The notes below the pieces were generated by a model, which worked only from the letters and a program-made list of their open reading frames with translations, made no database searches and was not told the origin of the DNA. A stretch of DNA of 64,000 nt from Pseudoxanthomonas sp. Root65 (GTDB taxonomy: Bacteria; Pseudomonadota; Gammaproteobacteria; Xanthomonadales; Xanthomonadaceae), in NCBI RefSeq assembly GCF_001427635.1, contig NZ_LMHA01000001.1, positions 646,017-710,016 of the forward strand, read 5' to 3'. This document shows, piece by piece, positions 1 through 8,247 of the stretch. Position numbers and translations under genes: made by a program. The first letter of the stretch is position 1. Every line of letters begins with the position of its first letter.

Positions 1-796
1 TGTCGGCGATCATCTCCATCACCAGCTGCGCCTCGCGGTAGTTGGGGCCGCCGGGCACGGTGGTGCCCACGCCCGGCGCGATGCTGGGGTCCAGGAAGTC
101 GACGTCGAAGCTGACGTGCAGGTGGGTGTCGGCGTCCATGCCTTCCAGCGCCGCTTCCATCGTGCGCTTCATGCCCACCTCGTCGATGTAGCGCATGTCG
201 TACACATCGACCTGGTGGTCCTTGATCAGCTTCTTCTCCTCCGGGTCGACGGAGCGGATGCCGATCTGCCGCACCATCGACGGCGTGATGGCCGGGGAAT
301 CGCCGCCCAGCCGGGTCAGCGCGTCCGGACCGATCCCGCACAGGCAGGCCACCGGCATGCCGTGGATGTTGCCCGACGGGGTGACCTCGCTGGTGTTGAA
401 GTCCGAATGCGCGTCCAGCCACAGGATGCGCAGGCGCTTGCCGGTCTGGCGGCAGTGCCGGGCCACGGCGGTGATCGAGCCCATCGCCAGGCAATGGTCG
501 CCGCCCAGCATGATCGGCAGCCGTGCGCGCGCCAGTTCGGCGGCGGTGGCCTCCATCACGGCGCGGTTCCACGCCACCACCTCGTCCAGATGGCGGTAAC
601 CGCTGACCGGGCCGGTCCAGGGGTTGGCCGGTCCCTGCACGTTGCCGGTGTCGATCACGTCCACGCCGCGCGCCGCCAGCGCTTCGCCCAGCCCCGCGAT
701 GCGCAGCGCATCCGGCCCCATGCGGGCGCCGCGATGGCCGGCACCGACGTCGGTGGGCACGCCGATCAGGGACACGGGGGGGAAGACTCGACTCAT
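1..796 (-). CDS. rocF: Arginase (3' end beyond the window)
   Basis: Ureohydrolase that splits L-arginine into ornithine and urea in the cytoplasm. The reading frame runs leftward from ATG at 794-796 and is still open at base 1, so about 265 codons are visible and the C-terminus is missing. Metal-binding motifs typical of the arginase family can be read: GGDHC near residue 100, WLDAHSDFN near 125 and SFDVDFLDP near 230, which carry the His and Asp ligands of the dinuclear Mn centre. The N-terminal SLIGVPTDVGAG also fits arginases better than agmatinases. No operon partner is visible: the upstream 640 bases hold repeats and no gene. Confidence is high for the family; arginase rather than agmatinase or formimidoylglutamase is based on motif wording. 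Confidence 0.93.
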   Translation of the reverse strand, partial: MSRVFPPVSLIGVPTDVGAGHRGARMGPDALRIAGLGEALAARGVDVIDTGNVQGPANPWTGPVSGYRHLDEVVAWNRAVMEATAAELARARLPIMLGGDHCLAMGSITAVARHCRQTGKRLRILWLDAHSDFNTSEVTPSGNIHGMPVACLCGIGPDALTRLGGDSPAITPSMVRQIGIRSVDPEEKKLIKDHQVDVYDMRYIDEVGMKRTMEAALEGMDADTHLHVSFDVDFLDPSIAPGVGTTVPGGPNYREAQLVMEMIAD

Positions 797-1435
797 GGGT
801 ACGTCCTGCGGAAACAGGCGCACAGTCTATGCGGTCGGGGATGACGGGGCTGTGGCATCGCAGCACGCGGCCGCGACGGCAGGCGCTTATCCGACCGGCC
901 CGGTCGAAGCAGCCTCATGATTTAGCTGTGAAACGGCCGCGCCACCCGATCACCCAAGGCGCCGCCCCGTCATCCCCCGAGGCTGGGATGCAGCGCAGCG
1001 GAATCCCGGCATCCCGGCATCCCGACAGCCAGGCCCACCGATCCCACCTTGCACCGCCCAGCCCCGCCGGACCCTGTCGGCACCTAATCGACCCTTTTTC
1101 ATCCTTCGCCGGATGTTTTCGGGTCAACGTTGGCCCTTAGTGTGAGAAGAACGGATGTTTTTCGGTCAACGCCGGACGTTTTTGGCCCGTCGCCGGACCT
1201 TTGTGTGAGAAGAGCGACCCTTTTTGATCCAACGTCGGATGTTTTCCGGCCAACGTTGGCCCTTAGTGTGAGAAGAACGGATGTTTTTCGGCCAACGCCG
1301 GATGTTTTTCGCCCGTCGCCGGATCTTTGTGTGAGAAGAGCGCCTTCGCGGGCGTCGCCGCCGCATCGGTTCCGCCACGCCACCACCGAAGCGGGTGATG
1401 GAGCGAGACGTCGGGTGAGGCGCGATCCGCCCGGA
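797..1435. other. Gene-poor interval with repeats
   Basis: No convincing gene lies between the arginase start and the GFA-family gene. The left part (about 960-1040) contains short repeated strings of the type ATCCCGGC, typical of degenerate intergenic elements in this bacterial group. The right part holds the 126-bp repeat described separately. Several frames are open here on both strands because the 21-bp period is a multiple of three; they encode low-complexity basic peptides with no start signal and are not called as genes. Confidence 0.6.
1091..1342. repeat. Two 126-bp tandem repeats built from 21-bp modules
   Basis: Two adjacent imperfect copies, 1091-1216 and 1217-1342, each 126 bases, both beginning with ACCCTTTTT and ending with AGAAGAGCG. 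Each copy divides into six 21-base modules. Module starts at 1152, 1173, 1194, 1215, 1236, 1257, 1278, 1299 and 1320 keep exact phase. Most modules begin CGGATGTTTTTCG or CGGACCTTTG and so carry a T4-T5 tract every 21 bases, about two helical turns. Both strands stay open in several frames. A second array with the same period is at 20372-20767. The function is unknown. Confidence 0.85.
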
Positions 1436-1804
1436 TCAGGATGAAACCAGCGTCTGCGCGGCGCCGTTGCTCTTGCCGATCTCGCCGATCTGCGTGAGGT
1501 CGATCCCGTCGATGCAGGCGAGGTTGTAGCCGTACTCGGTGGGCACGCTGCGGCGCTGATGATGGGTGTAGATGCCGCACACGCTGCAGAACCAGTGTTT
1601 GGCGATCCTGGTGTTCCACTGGTAGAGGCTCAGCTTGTCCTCGCCCCGGGTAATGCGCAGGCGGTCGAGGGTGACGCCGGCCATGATCGCGCCACGGCGG
1701 CTGCACAGGGAGCAGTTGCAGCGACGGATGTTCTGGTGGCCGTCGACGAGGTCGACTTCGAACTCGACGGCCTTGCAGTGGCAGGTGCCGGTTACGGTGG
1801 GCAT
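1436..1804 (-). CDS. GFA / CENP-V family protein
   Basis: A 122-residue protein of the family named after glutathione-dependent formaldehyde-activating enzyme; most members have no proven activity. The fold binds zinc through cysteine pairs, and these are visible: CHCKAV near residue 8, CNCSLCSRRG near 30 and FCSVCGIYTHH near 73. The length is normal for the single-domain members. I chose the ATG at 1804 because the protein then begins MPTVTGTCHC as in relatives; an upstream in-frame ATG at 1849 would add 15 residues of arginine-rich sequence. It stands alone between the repeat block and a 260-base interval before the SEC-C gene. The family is reliable; a specific substrate cannot be given. 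Confidence 0.85.
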   Translation of the reverse strand: MPTVTGTCHCKAVEFEVDLVDGHQNIRRCNCSLCSRRGAIMAGVTLDRLRITRGEDKLSLYQWNTRIAKHWFCSVCGIYTHHQRRSVPTEYGYNLACIDGIDLTQIGEIGKSNGAAQTLVSS

Positions 1805-2066
1805 GCAATGTAGCTTGCGGCGATGTGGTGCCGGCATGATGCCAGGCATGGACGGAGTTGGGCCTTAAAACCCCACCGCTCCGTGCCTGATGGCATCGAT
1901 TCTGGGGTTCACGTCACTCACCCCAATCTGACGGTGATGGCCGCTAAGGGCCAGGAGCGGTCATCAATTTTTGAATCTCCGCGCACTGGCTAAGGCCAAA
2001 GTCCGCACCCGTGGATTTCGGTCATTCATCCCCACGCCTGCGCCGATTACCTAAGCGAATTACTGT

Positions 2067-3728
2067 CTAAACAGCCCGAGTCGGCGGCGGCTTGATTCTT
2101 TGGATATGCACCGGGACTTCTTGCGGTCCCGCCCGCTCCATCAAAGAGTTCACTATGCCTTGCACATAGACGTCCAACAGCTCGGGCTGCGTGAGCGCGG
2201 CAAACCGGTCGCCATGTTCCCCCATGAACTGAAGTAGTTTTTCCTTGGGGGTACGGACGTAAGTAGATTTCAAGCTGTCATAAAGCTCAATTGGATCATT
2301 GATCGGACCCGGTCTCTGGCGGATCTGCCCGAAAAAGGTCTCTGGATAGCGCTTCCAGGCGGCGAATTCCTCGGGGGAGAGCTGGTTGGTGTAGATCGCT
2401 CGCCCGCCTTCGTCCCGATCAAAAATCAATGCGACCTTGCCGTTGTCGTCCATCACGCAGGCGTCTTCCAAGGTGCCCACCGCACCATCATCCATCTCAT
2501 AACGGTGCCCGATGAGCAGGCGGTTTGACGGCAACCCAGGAATTTCCCCTTCAAATGTAGAGGGCAGGTCGATATGTTCTTGGATCGATGCCAAGAGTGC
2601 CTCGACCTCAGGATTACGTGCGCGCATCTCAATCTTCTCCGGCAGCGTCAGCAATCGACCGGTCCGATAGTCATCGATCTTGAACCCCTCAACGGTGGCT
2701 CCCGCATCGGGCACCTGGCTGTCCAGGTGGTGATGGTCGGGGTAATTGGTGATGAACACCACGGCGGGCGGCAGGGTCGCTGCCTTGGGTTGCCCCTCGA
2801 ATTTCCGCAACGTATTGATGCTGATCGTTCGCCAATCATGTGGCCCGCCCGGAACATATGGGTAGGCCTGCGTGTTCAAGTCAACGAAGATCAAACGGTC
2901 ATGTGGCGTTGTCTTCCTCAGCGCATCGCTCACCAGCCCAGCAAACTTCCCAAGACGCTGGTTGGCCTTCTTCGCAGCATCCTGGTTTCGGATCTTGCAC
3001 TCCACGCCAAAGGCTTTTCCGGTGCGCGGATAGCTGGCGGTGTATTCCACATGCTTGGATCGGCGATCGGTTTCATCTTCCCATTCAAGCTCGAACCCGG
3101 CTCGCAACAGCATAGCCGCGACACGGATCTCATAACGCACCCCGATGAACTGATCGTGGCTCTTCAAACGACCAATCAATGATTTCCGTAGCTCAGGGGT
3201 TCGCGTTTGATCGTTGTTGTGTTCCAGGGTGTAGAGGTCATACGCCAGCGTCAGGAACGCGCTGATCGAGCCAGTCATCGGCGTCTGGCGTGTCTCGCCA
3301 GACGCTAGGTTGGCGGCTTTGGATGCCACGAGGAGCCTTTCATGCCACTCGATGACAGGATGGCGTTCGTTCTGCCTCAGCTGCGTCTGGGCTTCGAACC
3401 AGTCGCGCCCCAGAACATCGAAGATGTAGCTATAAAGGAAATCATGAAAGGTTGTCCATTTGCCTTCAAATAGACGATGGCCCACAGCGACGATCCGCTT
3501 ACCGGCTGTCTGGACGGTGATGATGGGACGACCGAGGCCTTGCTGTCGCCGCTGCTGTACCCAATGGATCTCGGCCCTGCGCTGAGCTTCCTCAGCGCCT
3601 CGCGAGATCATCTCTTCATAGTCGGCCCTGGGGCCGCCGTGGCAGCGTTTGAACTTCTTGCCGCTTCCACACGGGCAGGGTTCGTTCCTGCCTGGCTCAG
3701 TTCTGCCCATGCGTGACTCTTTCTCCAT
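2067..3728 (-). CDS. SEC-C zinc-motif protein with possible PD-(D/E)XK nuclease core
   Basis: A 553-residue cytoplasmic protein. The N-terminus carries a clear SEC-C zinc motif (NEPCPCGSGKKFKRCHG, residues 15-31), the same module that ends SecA. The rest matches no family I can name with certainty. Around residues 208-250 the pattern LLRAGFELEWEDE followed about 30 residues later by FGVECKIRN resembles the D...ExK core of PD-(D/E)XK nucleases; this is an inference from spacing and motif only. The start at 3728 has a good AAGGA ribosome site. By eye the gene is clearly poorer in GC than its neighbours, which suggests acquisition. It lies just downstream of an Mrr-like gene read in the same direction. 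It could be a nuclease, a defence factor or a SEC-C protein of other function. Confidence 0.6.
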   Translation of the reverse strand: MEKESRMGRTEPGRNEPCPCGSGKKFKRCHGGPRADYEEMISRGAEEAQRRAEIHWVQQRRQQGLGRPIITVQTAGKRIVAVGHRLFEGKWTTFHDFLYSYIFDVLGRDWFEAQTQLRQNERHPVIEWHERLLVASKAANLASGETRQTPMTGSISAFLTLAYDLYTLEHNNDQTRTPELRKSLIGRLKSHDQFIGVRYEIRVAAMLLRAGFELEWEDETDRRSKHVEYTASYPRTGKAFGVECKIRNQDAAKKANQRLGKFAGLVSDALRKTTPHDRLIFVDLNTQAYPYVPGGPHDWRTISINTLRKFEGQPKAATLPPAVVFITNYPDHHHLDSQVPDAGATVEGFKIDDYRTGRLLTLPEKIEMRARNPEVEALLASIQEHIDLPSTFEGEIPGLPSNRLLIGHRYEMDDGAVGTLEDACVMDDNGKVALIFDRDEGGRAIYTNQLSPEEFAAWKRYPETFFGQIRQRPGPINDPIELYDSLKSTYVRTPKEKLLQFMGEHGDRFAALTQPELLDVYVQGIVNSLMERAGPQEVPVHIQRIKPPPTRAV

Positions 3729-3858
3729 TTTTCCTTGAGGCTGGCCTACGTCAGCCGCTCATGCACTTCTTCTAACGATCGTGCGGAGGTAGCAGCAACT
3801 ACTTGGGAGTTATCTAACCACCACTTTGCAGCGTCCGCTTCAGGTCGGCAGCGGAAAT

Positions 3859-4671
3859 CTACCTCGTACCTCTGCACACAGGAAACGTAGAGCATCCCCA
3901 AAAGGTCTCCGCCGTCCGCGAGTTGTTCCGTCGCACCATCACCGCCTCGCACTTCGGACAACTTGGTACTGCGGAATCGCTCGCTACATCGCTACTCAAC
4001 ACAGGCTCGATTCTTGTCGGGACCGATATGGGTGCAGCGCCTTTGGCCTGCACCTCCCGAATCATCCCCAACAACGCCGCCCCATCGATCAGTTCGATCG
4101 GCTTGCCCTCGGCAAACTTCGCCGCGTCCGCCGTGAATCCCCCCCGCGCCGCGATGCGCACCGCGTCCGCGCGGTGATGCGCCAGCAGGCCGTACATCTC
4201 GCGCACCACATTGACCGGCACCTTCTCGCGTCGCCACTGCTTGCACTGCACCAGCGTGCGCTTGCCATCGCGGCGCAGGACCAGGTCGATGCCGCCGTCG
4301 GCGCCGCCCAAGCCCGTCTCCTCCACCGTATAGCCGCGACGACGGAACGACTCGCCGACCAACCGCTCGAAATCGCGCCAGCCCAACGCCGCGATGCTCT
4401 CCAGACCCGTGCGCGACTCCAGCAGGCGACGTCTGCGCCGCGCCGCCAGGAACGACGCCAACGCCGCAAGCGCACACAACCCCAGGAATACCCAGGCCAG
4501 CGGCATGAAGGGATGGGTATCGCGGAACGCCGTGCCCAGCGCATCGGCGCGCGCGAACAGCAACGGAATGCCATGCGCGATGGCGAGATACCCGCACACG
4601 CCCACGCCCAGCCCGACCGGCCACGGCAGCGCCGCAATGGCATCGAAGAATGTCGTACGACCACGTCCCAT
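3859..4671 (-). CDS. Mrr-like restriction endonuclease with membrane anchor and zinc finger
   Basis: A 270-residue protein with two N-terminal hydrophobic segments (about residues 13-35 and 57-75), then an Mrr-type endonuclease domain and a C-terminal topoisomerase-like Cys4 finger. The nuclease core is readable: GYTVEETGLGGADGGIDLVL (about residues 110-130) with the catalytic Asp, followed by LVQCKQW giving the QxK variant. The C-terminal finger is CPKCEAVMV...FWGCSTFPVC. The architecture is that of membrane-attached Mrr-like proteins, often annotated as restriction endonuclease; substrate and methyl-dependence are not known. The ATG at 4671 follows a GGGGAAG ribosome site. It sits about 130 bases upstream of the SEC-C gene in the same direction, so the two may belong to one small nuclease or defence island. 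Confidence 0.85.
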   Translation of the reverse strand: MGRGRTTFFDAIAALPWPVGLGVGVCGYLAIAHGIPLLFARADALGTAFRDTHPFMPLAWVFLGLCALAALASFLAARRRRRLLESRTGLESIAALGWRDFERLVGESFRRRGYTVEETGLGGADGGIDLVLRRDGKRTLVQCKQWRREKVPVNVVREMYGLLAHHRADAVRIAARGGFTADAAKFAEGKPIELIDGAALLGMIREVQAKGAAPISVPTRIEPVLSSDVASDSAVPSCPKCEAVMVRRNNSRTAETFWGCSTFPVCRGTR

Positions 4672-5038
4672 GTGGCTTCCCCTTTCACCCCGAAGCGGAC
4701 CATAACGCGATCCGCGGGCAAAACGCAGGCGGCCCCGCACCGTTCGTCGGCCGCCAGGGCGTGAGTAGCGCTTGAGGTGGCGCGCACGAGGTCATGCCCC
4801 GGGAAGTGAGATACGTGCGGACGATGGCGCAGCGGCGCGCCGTTCCGTGGCGCCGCGTCGCCACCACGCGGGACCACCATCAAGCGAAGGCTCTTGTCCT
4901 GCCCGCAGATCGCGGCACGCCGAGTCCCGCCTGCCGGTTCCTCCTTCAGGCAGACCTCGGGACACACCCCTGTCGGCCGCTGCTTCTCTTCGCCATCAAG
5001 GCGGCACTTCAGCTGCGCATCCATGGACCCTGACCCAC
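4672..5038. other. Gene-poor interval upstream of Mrr-like gene
   Basis: About 370 bases between the Mrr-like start and the terminator of tRNA-Thr. A leftward frame is open across much of it and continues out of frame into the Mrr-like gene, but it has no recognisable domain and no ribosome site, so I do not call it. The region should hold the promoter of the Mrr-like gene; I cannot point to clear -35 and -10 boxes. Confidence 0.5.
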
Positions 5039-5065
5039 AAAAAAAGCCCGCATGTCTGCGGGCTT
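5039..5065 (-). terminator. Rho-independent terminator of tRNA-Thr
   Basis: Perfect 8-bp stem AAGCCCGC / GCGGGCTT (5044-5051 and 5058-5065) with a 6-base loop. Read on the minus strand it is followed by a run of seven T (the A run 5039-5045 on the plus strand). It lies 46 bases beyond the 3' end of the tRNA. Confidence 0.9.
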
Positions 5066-5111
5066 GCCGTGGATCTTGTACTTGCATGGACGCCATCGCA
5101 CGCCTGGAAGA

Positions 5112-5187
5112 TGGTGCCGCTTATCCGAATCGAACGGATGACCTACCGCTTACAAGGCGGTTGCTCTACCAGCTGAGCTAAAGCGGC
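5112..5187 (-). tRNA. tRNA-Thr (anticodon TGT)
   Basis: A 76-base cloverleaf with encoded CCA. The acceptor stem pairs GCCGCTT with AAGCGGC and the discriminator base is A. The D-arm begins TAGCTCAGCTGGTAGAGC, the anticodon loop is CTTGTAA with anticodon TGT (reads ACA and probably other threonine codons), and the T-arm contains GTTCGATTC. It is transcribed leftward and ends in the terminator described separately. Confidence 0.97.
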
Positions 5188-5200
5188 GCGGGGCGCAATT

Positions 5201-5860
5201 CTAGCGCAGCGCGGTGCATTCGAGCGGCTGCGGCGCGCTGCTGGACGCCGCGCGCGCGATCGCGACCGCATCGATGCCATCGGCGACGCCCGCATCCAGC
5301 CACCACAGGCCCGGACCGGCGCGGCCCACCGGCTGCAGTTGCGCAGCAAAGCCGGCCGCCTGCAGCTGCGCAAGCCGCCGTTCCGCCGCCTCGCGGCTGC
5401 GGTAACGCCCCAGCGCGATGCCGTTCGCCTGCTCGCCCTGGCGCACGACCAGGAAATCATCGAAGCCGGCCGCGCCGATCCGCGCCGCCACCGCCTGCGC
5501 GTCCTCCAGCGACGCGGCCGGCGGGATCACCACCTGGTACCCGCTGGCGCTGATGCGCGGCACCTCGCGCAGGCGGGCCTGCCGCAACTGGCCCGCGACA
5601 GCGGCCTGTGCCCGCGTGGCGGCGGTCTCACTGGTGTACGGCCCCAGGCTGAAGCAGAGGGCGACCGGCGCGGGCGAGGCGACCGGTGCCGAAACGGACG
5701 GCGTGGTGACCTGCGCCGGCTCGTCCACCAGTTGCAGGCGGGCGACACCCGCGGGCAGGTCCGGTTCCGGCGCGGGCACCGGCGCAGGACGGGTCAGCCA
5801 CCAGGCGGCGGTGCCGAGGTTCAACACCACCAACAGGACGATCAGGGCACGGATCAGCAT
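5201..5860 (-). CDS. SPOR-domain protein with N-terminal membrane anchor
   Basis: A 219-residue protein with one hydrophobic segment at residues 2-23 (MLIRALIVLLVVLNLGTAAW), a proline-rich linker and a C-terminal SPOR-like domain (about residues 65-185). The two repeats CFSLGPYTSETAATRAQ and GIALGRYRSREAAERRLAQL are typical of SPOR domains, which bind denuded peptidoglycan at the division septum. It lies 19 bases downstream of coaX in the same direction, so it is probably the last gene of the plsY-birA-coaX unit, as in related genomes. A role in division or cell-wall biology is an inference from the domain; no catalytic residues are expected. Confidence 0.82.
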   Translation of the reverse strand: MLIRALIVLLVVLNLGTAAWWLTRPAPVPAPEPDLPAGVARLQLVDEPAQVTTPSVSAPVASPAPVALCFSLGPYTSETAATRAQAAVAGQLRQARLREVPRISASGYQVVIPPAASLEDAQAVAARIGAAGFDDFLVVRQGEQANGIALGRYRSREAAERRLAQLQAAGFAAQLQPVGRAGPGLWWLDAGVADGIDAVAIARAASSSAPQPLECTALR

Positions 5861-5879
5861 GCGGCGATTCTAGCCGCGC

Positions 5880-6629
5880 TCACGCCTCGGCACCGAGCCG
5901 CGCCCAGACGGCCAGCCCTTCAAGCACCAGCGCCGGCGCCCTCTCGCCTTCGCCCAGTCGCGATGCCAGCGCCGCCGCACCGCCGCCATGCAGCAGCAGC
6001 GACGGACGCTGCCCCAGCGCTTCCTGCGCCTGCTGCAGGCTGCGTTCGATCAGGCCCAGCGCCGCGCCGTCGCAGCCGGATGCCAGCGCGTCGACCGTGT
6101 CGGCGGCGAATTCGACATAGTCGCCCCCCTGCGCGGGCAGCTGCGCGGCGGCCGCGTGCAGGGCATCCCGCATCAGCTGCGGCGAGGGCGCGATGCGCCC
6201 GCCGTGGTGGCGCCCCGCCGCATCCAGCAGGTCGACCGTCACCGCCGTGCCCACGCCGACCACCAGCCACGGCGCCGTGCCGCGTCGGCGCGCCGCCAGC
6301 AAGGCCAGGAAGCGATCCACGCCGAGCCGCGCGGGGTCTGCGTAGGCGATGCGCACGCCGGCCAGCGCGGATTGGGTGCGGGCGAAGGAGATGGCGCCGA
6401 AGCGCGCGGTCAGCCATTCGACGACCGACGCCGTGCGGACCGGCGACGCCACGCTGGCCACGACAGCCGTGCAGTTCTCGCGGGTCGCGTTGGCCGGCAT
6501 CGCCTGGTCGAGCGAGGCGACGAGCCCGTCGTCGTACGCGAACGCATGCATATCGCCCAGCGTGCCGTCCGCACGCAGCGGCGCGCACTTCACCCGCGAA
6601 TTGCCCAGATCGAAGACCCACTGCGTCAT
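5880..6629 (-). CDS. coaX: Type III pantothenate kinase
   Basis: First committed step of coenzyme A synthesis: pantothenate plus ATP gives 4'-phosphopantothenate. The 249-residue protein belongs to the ASKHA-fold type III enzymes, which need a monovalent cation and are not inhibited by CoA. Visible motifs are the phosphate loop FDLGNSRVKCA at residues 5-15, the substrate motif DRFLALLAARR near 123 and VVGVGTAVTVDLLD near 140. Length is normal. Its ATG shares four bases (ATGA, 6626-6629) with the birA stop codon, which indicates translational coupling; birA-coaX pairs are common in Gammaproteobacteria. Confidence 0.95.
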   Translation of the reverse strand: MTQWVFDLGNSRVKCAPLRADGTLGDMHAFAYDDGLVASLDQAMPANATRENCTAVVASVASPVRTASVVEWLTARFGAISFARTQSALAGVRIAYADPARLGVDRFLALLAARRRGTAPWLVVGVGTAVTVDLLDAAGRHHGGRIAPSPQLMRDALHAAAAQLPAQGGDYVEFAADTVDALASGCDGAALGLIERSLQQAQEALGQRPSLLLHGGGAAALASRLGEGERAPALVLEGLAVWARLGAEA

Positions 6630-7594
6630 GTCGCCCTCACGCTCACCTCGCCCGCATGCACCAGCCGCATGGCCTGCCCCACCCTCACCCGCAACGCACC
6701 GTCCTCGCCGATGCCCTCGGCCACGCCGTGCTCATCGCCCTGCGGACCATGCACGGTGACGGTGCGTCCCGCCAGCACATCCAGCGTGGCGTACCGGGCC
6801 AGGAAAGGCGCAAGCCCTTCCCGGTCGAACTGCTCCAGCGCCGGCAACAGCGCCTCCAGCAGCTGCGCCGCCAGCGCGTTGCGCGATGGCATGCCCTCGG
6901 CAAGTCCGGCCAGATCGGTCCACGCCTGATCGATGGTCGCGGCGACGGCGGCCGGCATGCGCACGTTCACGCCGATGCCGATCACCGCACGCACCGGCCC
7001 GCCGTGTTCGCCACCGCCTTCCACCAGGATGCCGCCCAGCTTGCGCCCGCGCACGAGCAGATCGTTGGGCCACTTCACGCCTACCTCGGTGTAACCGGCC
7101 TGGCGCAGCGCTTCGGCGACCGCCACGCCAACCACCAGGCTCAGCCCGCCCAACCGGGCGAGCCCGCCGGAGAACTGACGCGACAGCGACAGATAAAGAT
7201 TCGATGCGATCGGCGACGCCCATTGACGTCCACGCCGGCCCCGGCCGCCGGTCTGCTGCTCGGCGAGCAACACGTCGACGCCATGCTCGGGCGCTTTACG
7301 GCGGAGCAGTTCGCTGTTGGTCGAATCCAGCGACCACGCCACGTCGAGCGACGACAGCGCGTTGGCCGTCGTGGCCTGCAACTGCGCACGGATGCGTGGG
7401 GCCTCCAGCAACTCGACCGGGTCGGCGAGCGCGTAGCCGCGCCCGGGCTGCGCTTCGATGCGCAGGCCCCCTTCGCGCAGTGCCTCGATGCGCTTCCACA
7501 TCGCCGCACGCGTCAGTCCCGCCTCGTCCGCCAGCGCATGTCCGGACACCGGACCGTCGATCAACCGCTGCAACAGGGCGCGCTCGCCGGTCAT
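6626..7594 (-). CDS. birA: Biotin--protein ligase / biotin operon repressor
   Basis: Attaches biotin to the carrier domain of acetyl-CoA carboxylase through biotinyl-5'-AMP. The 322-residue protein is of the bifunctional type: an N-terminal winged helix (LLQRLIDGPVSGHALADEAG, residues 5-24, then an RAAMWKRIEAL recognition helix) precedes the ligase domain. The ligase motif GRRGRQW near residue 120 is the biotinyl-adenylate loop, and KWPNDLLV near 178 is also characteristic. The ATG at 7594 overlaps the plsY stop by four bases (ATGA), and its own stop overlaps coaX. Repression of biotin genes is known for this type in E. coli; here it is inferred from the DNA-binding domain only. Confidence 0.95.
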   Translation of the reverse strand: MTGERALLQRLIDGPVSGHALADEAGLTRAAMWKRIEALREGGLRIEAQPGRGYALADPVELLEAPRIRAQLQATTANALSSLDVAWSLDSTNSELLRRKAPEHGVDVLLAEQQTGGRGRRGRQWASPIASNLYLSLSRQFSGGLARLGGLSLVVGVAVAEALRQAGYTEVGVKWPNDLLVRGRKLGGILVEGGGEHGGPVRAVIGIGVNVRMPAAVAATIDQAWTDLAGLAEGMPSRNALAAQLLEALLPALEQFDREGLAPFLARYATLDVLAGRTVTVHGPQGDEHGVAEGIGEDGALRVRVGQAMRLVHAGEVSVRAT

Positions 7595-8217
7595 GCGCGC
7601 CGGCGCCAGACGCGCACGCGCTCGAAGCGCGACTCGGTTCCCTCGCGCAGGCGCCGCACATTGACCCGATGGGTGAACAGCACCAGCAGCGCCGCGGCAA
7701 GGGCGAACAGCTGGGTGGCGCGATCCGTGTGCAGCCACCACGCCAGCGGTATCAGGCAGGCGGTGGCGATGATCGAGGCCAGGCCGACGTAACCCGTCGC
7801 CACCAGCACGCCGACCCACACCGCGAACAGCGGCAGCAACGCCATCGGCCACAGCACCGCCAGGCCGCCCAGCAGCGTGCCCACGCCCTTGCCGCCGCGG
7901 AAGCCGTGCCAGACCGGCCACACATGCCCCATCGCCGCGACAAACGCCGCCAGCAATCCCAGCGCGCGCGGCGACAGCGGGCCATCCAGCGGCGCGAACC
8001 GCAGCGCCAGCCAGGCCGCCAGTGCGCCCTTGCCGATATCGACCAGCACCACGCCCAGCGCGAATTTCGCGCCTTGCGTGCGGAAGGCATTGGTGCCGCC
8101 GGCGTTGCCGCTGCCCTGCGTGCGGATATCGACACCGCGCAGGCGGCCGAGTACGAGGCTGCCCGACACGGAGCCGATCAGGTAGGCGAACAGCAGGAGC
8201 AGGCAGGCGGTGAGCAT
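7591..8217 (-). CDS. plsY: Acyl-phosphate:glycerol-3-phosphate acyltransferase
   Basis: Inner-membrane enzyme that moves an acyl group from acyl-phosphate to glycerol-3-phosphate, the first step of phospholipid synthesis. The 208-residue protein shows the PlsY motifs: GSVSGSLVLGRLRGVDIRTQ near the start, the glycine loop GSGNAGGTNAFRT, and FRGGKGVGT near residue 105, with about five membrane segments. I prefer the ATG at 8217; an in-frame ATG at 8235 would add six residues. It is followed by birA with a four-base overlap. The gene just upstream, read the same way with a 30-base gap, encodes a fatty-acid-kinase-like fusion, whose product would be the PlsY substrate. Confidence 0.94.
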   Translation of the reverse strand: MLTACLLLLFAYLIGSVSGSLVLGRLRGVDIRTQGSGNAGGTNAFRTQGAKFALGVVLVDIGKGALAAWLALRFAPLDGPLSPRALGLLAAFVAAMGHVWPVWHGFRGGKGVGTLLGGLAVLWPMALLPLFAVWVGVLVATGYVGLASIIATACLIPLAWWLHTDRATQLFALAAALLVLFTHRVNVRRLREGTESRFERVRVWRRRA

Positions 8218-8247
8218 GCCGCCATTATGGGCCACGCTCCCGCGCGG

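Noticed and set aside
915..1127. 70-codon leftward frame upstream of the repeat block
   Set aside because: Made from degenerate intergenic repeat sequence (ATCCCGGC-type), with no start signal.
1091..1342. CRISPR array
   Set aside because: Modules are contiguous and imperfect, without unique spacers, and no cas genes are present. The same holds for 20372-20767.
1099..1444. Overlapping open frames on both strands in the 126-bp repeat
   Set aside because: The period is a multiple of three, so frames stay open by construction. No start signals or domains.
3746..3961. 71-codon leftward frame overlapping the end of the Mrr-like gene
   Set aside because: The C-terminal part looks somewhat protein-like (RSLEEVHERL), but the start lies inside the Mrr-like gene and no homologous domain is evident; it could be a remnant.
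4089..5096. 335-codon leftward open frame overlapping the Mrr-like gene and the interval before it
   Set aside because: Its second half is the Mrr-like gene read in another frame and the first half has no recognisable domain or ribosome site.
5339..7792. Very long rightward open frame opposite SPOR, coaX, birA and plsY
   Set aside because: It is antisense to well-supported genes, has arginine/glutamine/histidine-rich content typical of the reverse frame of GC-rich codons, and no ribosome site.
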